Shown: piece by piece, positions 17,054 to 21,061 of the stretch | Layout of the letters: every line of letters starts with the position of its first letter | Numbering within the stretch: position 1 is the first letter of the stretch | Assembly (NCBI GenBank): GCA_005223375.1 | Contig: RXOD01004520.1 | Location: 1-21,061 of the forward strand | DNA from: Amoebophrya sp. AT5.2 | Lineage: Eukaryota > Sar > Dinophyceae > Syndiniales > Amoebophryaceae | Length of the DNA stretch: 21,061 nt | Reading direction: 5' to 3' | The notes under the pieces: model-generated | Told to the model about the DNA's origin: nothing | The model's database searches: none | The model's input: only the letters and a program-made list of their open reading frames with translations | Position numbers and translations under genes: made by a program

Positions 17054-17764
17054 ATGAAGCGCAGCGACGATCAGGCAGAGACAATTTTCCAGGTCGAGCG
17101 CCGAGCTCAGCAGCCCAAGCGGCTCTCATCAGCAAGCTTGGTCTGGCCGGAAGATGACGTAAACGTCGCGCAAGAACATGCTTTCCGAAACCACAAGCCG
17201 CACATCGATCGCGTGGCGGATTCTGGCTCGACAAAGACAAGCGAGCCTCTTGATATCGAAAGTGGCGCCACTACGTCACGTTTTCTGTTGCAAACAGGGC
17301 ACCCGCACCGCGCAACATCCTCCCTGAAGAAGGACTCGCCGCCCTCAGGTGTGCGCCCTGCAGTCGCAGCCTCAAAGCAACTCGCACCATCTTCGGCCGG
17401 CAAATCCGCGGCCCCCACGGATACTTCCACCCCAGGGAAGATCCCCGAGACGCGCGTCTTGGCTTCATCGTCGAAGTCTACCGCTGTGGGGGGCGCCGTG
17501 AGTCTCGCCACGGCCCTGGCCCCCGCGACACCCCTCTCGTTGCCATCGGCTGGACCGCCGCGAGCGATTTCAGACGAGTCCACATCTTCGGTCCTGGAAG
17601 CACGAGATCTACACTTTGATGCCCGGCTGAAAACCACGAGGCGAAGCGTGGAATGCGCTGTCGAGTTACTGCCCGCCACAGACGACGACGAGAGCGACTG
17701 CACGTATCACAGCGGGGACGAGTGTGGAAAGCTGCACTCACGACACACAGCGCGCGGCTCTTAG
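17054..17764 (+). CDS. Gene B: LVWP/CTYHS tandem family, single C-terminal block
   Basis: 236 residues, TAG stop. I take the ATG at 17054 (CCGACCATGA) as start because the resulting MKRSDDQAETI matches MPRSDAEATI of gene C; the frame is open for nine further codons upstream but without an ATG. The N-terminal block is residues 19-35 (PKRLSSASLVWPEDD). The middle is Ser/Ala/Pro/Thr-rich, with LASSSKSTAVGG matching LAPSSSSTSAGG of gene C, and LSLP as in gene A. The C-terminal block is residues 188-220, FDARLKTTRRSVE to SDCTYHS; RRSV is a classical PKA-type site. No membrane segment, signal or known domain. Likely a disordered protein of unknown role. Confidence 0.75.
   Translation: MKRSDDQAETIFQVERRAQQPKRLSSASLVWPEDDVNVAQEHAFRNHKPHIDRVADSGSTKTSEPLDIESGATTSRFLLQTGHPHRATSSLKKDSPPSGVRPAVAASKQLAPSSAGKSAAPTDTSTPGKIPETRVLASSSKSTAVGGAVSLATALAPATPLSLPSAGPPRAISDESTSSVLEARDLHFDARLKTTRRSVECAVELLPATDDDESDCTYHSGDECGKLHSRHTARGS
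17108..17158 (+). repeat. N-terminal family block, gene B
   Basis: Residues 19-35, QQPKRLSSASLVWPEDD. QPKRL is shared with gene C and L-V-W-P-acidic with both paralogues. Confidence 0.75.
17615..17713 (+). repeat. C-terminal family block, gene B
   Basis: Residues 188-220: FDARLKTTRRSV, a linker rich in Asp, then ESDCTYHS. The DNA is also similar to gene A copy 1, with GACTGCACGTATCACAGC against GAGTGCACGTATCACAGC. Confidence 0.8.
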
Positions 17765-18483
17765 CGTCTACGGGTTGGGTTTGAGAAGTAAACAGGTTCA
17801 GCTTTAGTATGCAGTGACAAAGTGAAAGTTGTGTTAGTTTTAGTTTACCGATGCGTTTAGGAAAGAAAATCGTGAACAGGTGGCACAAGTCCAGTGAGTA
17901 CTAAAAGATATTTCAGTAGGCAGTTGTAGGCATGACCGCAAGCCAGTTTGAATTATGTTGTACAGACATTAGCACACCTTCTCATGACTACTGCTGCGTA
18001 GCCACTGAAGTATGTACTCCGTACTTTTTGGATGCGCGTGGTATGGTGCTCCAGATCCGCGACATTAAGTTTTTCAAGCGCGCAAGTTTTGAATGTCCGA
18101 AGCGGAAAAACAAAAATTATGGAGCCTGCACTGATTCGTATTTGTGTTGCTTGGTTTTCGAGTCGTGTTTCTGCTTTTGGGTTTCTTGAGCTTGGATCGA
18201 TTTTTCTATGCAGCCATTTGGGCCAGTCTCTGTGGCAAGTTCAGAGCGGTTGCAAGTGTGTGATTTTTTTTCGTTGCTTTTGTCTTCTCAAAAATGAATC
18301 GCTTTGACAATTACCCGCCCGTGTCGGAGTCGGCGGACCACTCCCGGTTCCACCAACGTCGAAATATCTCACCGAGCAAACTCGTAGGTGGCGGGCGTAG
18401 TTGACTTTGGGTAGAAAGAATGACGCAGCAGCAGCACTAAGTCTTAGCTCCGGCCTCACACAGCGTTCCTTATCAGGACGGTC
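17765..18483. other. Spacer between genes B and C
   Basis: No sure gene. An 85-codon plus-strand frame (17932-18189) is rich in Cys and aromatic residues from T/G-rich DNA and looks like chance. A 36-codon ORF at 18294-18404 after a T-rich tract is a possible upstream ORF for gene C. The tract TGATTTTTTTTCGTTGC at about 18261-18277 marks a change from AT-rich to GC-rich sequence. Confidence 0.5.
18294..18404 (+). CDS. Candidate short upstream ORF, 36 residues
   Basis: It begins MNRFDNYPPVSESADH, directly after a long T-rich tract ending CTCAAAA, and stops with TGA 79 bases before the gene C start. GC content rises exactly over this ORF. It may be a regulatory upstream ORF, an exon, or chance; no family is recognised. 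Confidence 0.2.
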   Translation: MNRFDNYPPVSESADHSRFHQRRNISPSKLVGGGRS

Positions 18484-19388
18484 ATGATGCCTCGCTCTGA
18501 CGCGGAAGCCACAATTGGACAGTCTTCTTCGCCGCACCGCATCGGGTCTTCCGCTTCGCCGCCTGACCCCGAAAATACTGAGCCAACCGAACAGCCCAAG
18601 CGTCTGGGCCCGTTTTTGGTCTGGCCAGATGAGGACGAGGAAGACGAGCAGATTAAGCGGGAACTACAATCAAGGCAAAATAGGCGGCACTCCGAAGGCT
18701 GTGAGGACGATTTCCACGTGAGCGGTTCCGCTTGCGAGCACCACGATGACATCGGAAGCGTCAACTCGTCTTCCTCATGTTCCTTGGTCCGACTCGGTAC
18801 CCGGCGGGCACGAACGTGTTCCCGCGAAGGCGTCATCTTCTCCGCGGGCTCACTTGCCCCAGGAACGACCGATCCGCGCGCTTTAGCTCCATCTTCGAGC
18901 TCGACCAGCGCGGGGGGCAACGAAACGACTGTAGCAACTTCTTCTTCTTCGGCAGTGGTGCCTACTGGCATCCCTCCAGCACCTTCGACGAAAAGCAAAA
19001 GGGGAGTAAGCGCTCCGAGCGAGAAAGCGCCTCCAGCGCCGGAAGTGGACACAGTGATGGAACGACAAGCTCGTTCAGCGCCAGCAGGCTCGCCTTCTTC
19101 GGCTCGACCGCCGCGACGGAAGTCAGAGGAATCTTCGGCACACTGGCGCGTTTGTCCCTTCCGGCAGCTCCAGCGTCGCTATTCAGACGCATCACAGGTG
19201 GCAGCACGGACGGGGATTGTGATATGCACTTCGACGACAGGATGAAAGCAAGAACAGGAAGTGTGAAGTACGTTGTGAAATCCTCGGGAGCTCGGTCGGG
19301 AACCGGGAGCGATCGCACGTACAACAGCGACGAGTCGGCGATCCTGGCTAGGCTGGGGTCGACGTCTAGAAAATCAGAATCACGCTGA
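18484..19388 (+). CDS. Gene C: third LVWP/CTYHS family member, frame interrupted (frameshift or intron)
   Basis: The N-terminal part runs from ATG 18484 (or 18487, which matches gene B better) in one frame; this frame alone would end at 19243-19245. The N-terminal block is residues 36-51 (EQPKRLGPFLVWPDED), followed by a very acidic run, and LAPSSSSTSAGG (about 18883-18918) matches gene B. The C-terminal part is in another frame, ending with TGA at 19386-19388: TTSSFSASR, LSLP and FDDRMKARTGSV to SDRTYNS align with genes A and B. The switch must lie between about 18940 and 19060. It equals a loss of one base or an intron of length 2 modulo 3. Two conserved residues of CTYHS are changed (C to R, H to N), so this copy may be decaying. 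The alternative is an assembly error. Confidence 0.6.
18589..18636 (+). repeat. N-terminal family block, gene C
   Basis: Residues 36-51, EQPKRLGPFLVWPDED, followed by EEDEQIKREL, the most acidic version of the block. Confidence 0.75.
19230..19328 (+). repeat. C-terminal family block, gene C (degenerate)
   Basis: FDDRMKARTGSV, a linker, then GSDRTYNS. Spacing from F to the final S is 33 residues, equal to gene B. It lies in a different frame from the gene C start and has lost the Cys and His of CTYHS. Confidence 0.7.
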
Positions 19389-20303
19389 AAAGACGTCAAA
19401 TACTTATCGCAAGAAGGGTAGATTCAGGGATTCCAAAGTGTTTTAGAATGTAGTACTAGATCAGACGTAGACGTAGTTGCAGTTGTAGTTGTAGAGACTT
19501 TCGCTTTCCGCTTCCAGTAGAGAAGCTGAGTATGTGTAAATGATACTCATGGAGGATTTTTCACTTAAAAAAATAGTAGTTGAAAGCTGGCACGACAGTG
19601 ATAATGCCGCTATTTATCGTTTCTTCGGCGGCCGAGCAAAAAATCGGCGGAAATAAAACGATGTAGCCCTCACGCAAGCACAAATCGCGGATAGTATGCC
19701 GCTCTCACGCAGGTCGAGTATAGATTTAAGTAGGACTACACATGGACATGGACAAGGACAGCTCCGACGTAGCGTAGACACAGGAGGAGCAGGTTCATGG
19801 TACCACTCCGCCATACATGACGGCGCTTGGGGTGACGTGAGAGTAAGGAATTTGAGTGAAGAAACAAAGTTTCCTGCGAAGCCGATTCTTGACGCTGCCC
19901 GGCCAGAGGGTTTGTTGGGTGGAGATGGCGCCAGGGTACCAGACTTTCCTGATCCTACCCCGATATAACGCAGCACAGCGACGGATCATGTGTGAAACAA
20001 GTATATCGCATGGGCATGGTTGGTGCAGGCAAATAGACCAAGGCTTTCGTCGTGAGAGCTTTCACGACCACGACCGCCGCGCACCCTCTGGGGAGAGAAA
20101 ACCAAAGTGAAACACTTCTCATCGGACACGCTCTTCTGCGTCGAGTGGGAGCGGAGTGTGCAGCTACTCCTACTTACTCCTCCACCTACAGCTGCATATG
20201 CTCTGCGTTCAAAATATTCAGTAATACTTACGTAGCATGCTGTGATCGTCGGGGAAGGAATCTTTTAATACGTACGTCTTTCTTACAGAAAAAGCTTCTC
20301 AGG
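19389..20303. other. Spacer between gene C and the BCAS3-like gene
   Basis: No sure gene. AATAAA at 19652-19657 lies about 264 bases after the gene C stop. Overlapping frames on both strands at about 19614-19976 (a 90-codon plus frame from 19696 and a 120-codon minus frame) are in a GC-richer patch; neither shows a recognisable motif. The right end carries a pyrimidine/AG acceptor-like site before the next gene. Confidence 0.5.
20277..20288 (+). promoter_or_regulatory. Splice-acceptor-like pyrimidine tract and CAG before the BCAS3-like start
   Basis: TCTTTCTTACAG ends 15 bases before the ATG at 20304, and a second AG (CTTCTCAG) lies one base before it. This is the form expected of a 3' splice site, for either a leader intron or trans-splicing of a spliced leader. 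Which one applies cannot be told from DNA alone. Confidence 0.35.
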
Positions 20304-21061
20304 ATGAACGAGGTGATTCAATCGTTTGCGTTCTCCGCGCTCGAGTACGTTCCGGATTCCGTCAAGGACGCGACGGGGTTGCAGAAGCAGATTCTGGATG
20401 ATGTCGCCCACATCAAGGACGTGCGGCTCGAGCGCATTGCGTTTTTGAGTGCGGAAACTAACAGTAATTCAAATTCTTCCTCCTCCTCTTCCTCTCGTCG
20501 CAAAGAGGATTTCCTCACGCTGACGTACCACGACGGGTTCCAGATCTGGAAGGTGCTCATGGCGGACAACAACGGCAAAGAAATCGTGTCGTACTCGATC
20601 CCGAACATGGGCTTCGTGCGGCTTTTGCCACTGAATCCCGACTGCGTGCTCTCGAGGGCGCGGTACGACGACGACCACAATGTTGATGCACGCGAAGACG
20701 ATAATGGTACAGCTACAGGAGCCGACGACGCCGCGGCAGACAGCACGAGCGAGCCAGCGTTCGCGGACGCGGAGGCCGGCCCTGCGTCCACGGCGGACGA
20801 AGCGGCGGAAACAAGTCTGCTTCGGTCGCCTCTCAAAGAACCGTCGGTAAAAGGCGCGAGCAGGGAAGCCCCGCTTTCGCCCCTCGTCGCGTACGTGCAG
20901 CAGAATGAATCGAAGAAGATTCACATCTTCAGCCTGCTGCAGAACGACACGGTGTACGTGTTGCTTACGGCTCAAAAAAATGCATTGTTAGACGCATCTT
21001 TTAAAAACGGCCGTCCCTTTTTTTGGCCTGTTGTGGGCGCTTTTTGCCTCATCACTTGGAC
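20304..21061 (+). CDS. BCAS3-like WD40 protein, N-terminal part, cut by the window end
   Basis: The frame is open from the ATG at 20304 to the window edge (252 codons). The order of features resembles BCAS3. An N-terminal EVIQSFAFSALEYVP resembles the ESVVGFINEVVP-type start. FLTLTYHDGFQIWKV matches the L-x-x-G-Y-x-D-G-x-Q-V-W strand. NMGFVRLLPL and PLVAYVQ follow, then KKIHIFSLLQNDTVYVL, a D-L-Y-S-L-R-T-like blade. A Ser run (about residues 53-61) and an acidic Ala/Asp-rich insert (about 131-170) interrupt the propeller. After about base 20960 the translation loses resemblance and the DNA becomes T-rich and A-rich, so an intron probably begins there. BCAS3 proteins bind phosphoinositides at autophagic membranes in animals; function here is inferred. 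A PROPPIN-type propeller is the alternative. Confidence 0.55.
   Translation, partial: MNEVIQSFAFSALEYVPDSVKDATGLQKQILDDVAHIKDVRLERIAFLSAETNSNSNSSSSSSSRRKEDFLTLTYHDGFQIWKVLMADNNGKEIVSYSIPNMGFVRLLPLNPDCVLSRARYDDDHNVDAREDDNGTATGADDAAADSTSEPAFADAEAGPASTADEAAETSLLRSPLKEPSVKGASREAPLSPLVAYVQQNESKKIHIFSLLQNDTVYVLLTAQKNALLDASFKNGRPFFWPVVGAFCLITW

Noticed and set aside
17990..18016. Possible relic of a dinoflagellate spliced leader (GCGTAGCCACTGAAG)
   Set aside because: Only a partial match to the general leader pattern, and not placed directly before a gene; too short to count.
17932..18189. 85-codon plus-strand frame with about 11 cysteines
   Set aside because: Cys, Phe and Trp content follows from T/G-rich DNA; the spacing has no regular pattern, there is no signal peptide, and a second frame overlaps it.
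19614..19976. 120-codon minus frame and 90-codon plus frame (from 19696) in the spacer after gene C
   Set aside because: The two compete on opposite strands, neither has a known motif or a good start context, and both sit in a GC-richer patch where open frames arise by chance.
1..21061. tRNA genes, rRNA, CRISPR arrays, transposase genes or long terminal repeats
   Set aside because: I looked for tRNA T-loop signatures, regularly spaced direct repeats, transposase or reverse-transcriptase motifs and long terminal duplications, and saw none that hold up by eye.

Overview
This window reads as nuclear DNA of a single-celled eukaryote. It carries one reading frame of more than 13.5 kb for a sacsin-type giant chaperone-like protein and the start of a BCAS3-like protein. 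Both families are eukaryotic, and there are no bacterial operon features or Shine-Dalgarno sites. Every gene I can support lies on the plus strand. Coding parts are GC-rich, with moderately GC spacers of about 0.7-1.2 kb. TGA and TAG both act as ordinary stops. A large gene without introns, one-way gene order and pyrimidine/AG sites just before some starts would fit an alveolate such as a dinoflagellate relative. That placement is inference only; other compact protists are possible.

Layout. (1) Bases 1-13556: the sacsin-like gene, cut by the left window edge. It holds the tail of one sacsin module, two complete modules with Hsp90-like ATPase motifs, a third module that seems to lack the ATP site, and a C-terminal BTB/POZ-like domain. 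(2) Bases 13557-14759: spacer with a perfect short hairpin, a GAAT repeat and an 11-base element. (3) Bases 14760-19388: three tandem paralogues of a protein family I do not recognise (here gene A, gene B, gene C). They are Ser/Thr-rich and look disordered. Each has an N-terminal block ending in LVWP plus acidic residues, and a C-terminal block with R-[ML]-K, an S-V pair and a CTYHS-like end. Gene A has the C-terminal block twice; gene C changes frame in the middle and its C-terminal block is eroded. (4) Bases 20304-21061: the first part of a BCAS3-like protein, running off the right edge and probably entering an intron before it.

The genes do not form an evident pathway. Sacsin proteins work in protein quality control and BCAS3 in autophagy or cytoskeletal processes, but gene order in eukaryotes is weak evidence for joint function. 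The most novel element is the three-gene tandem family.
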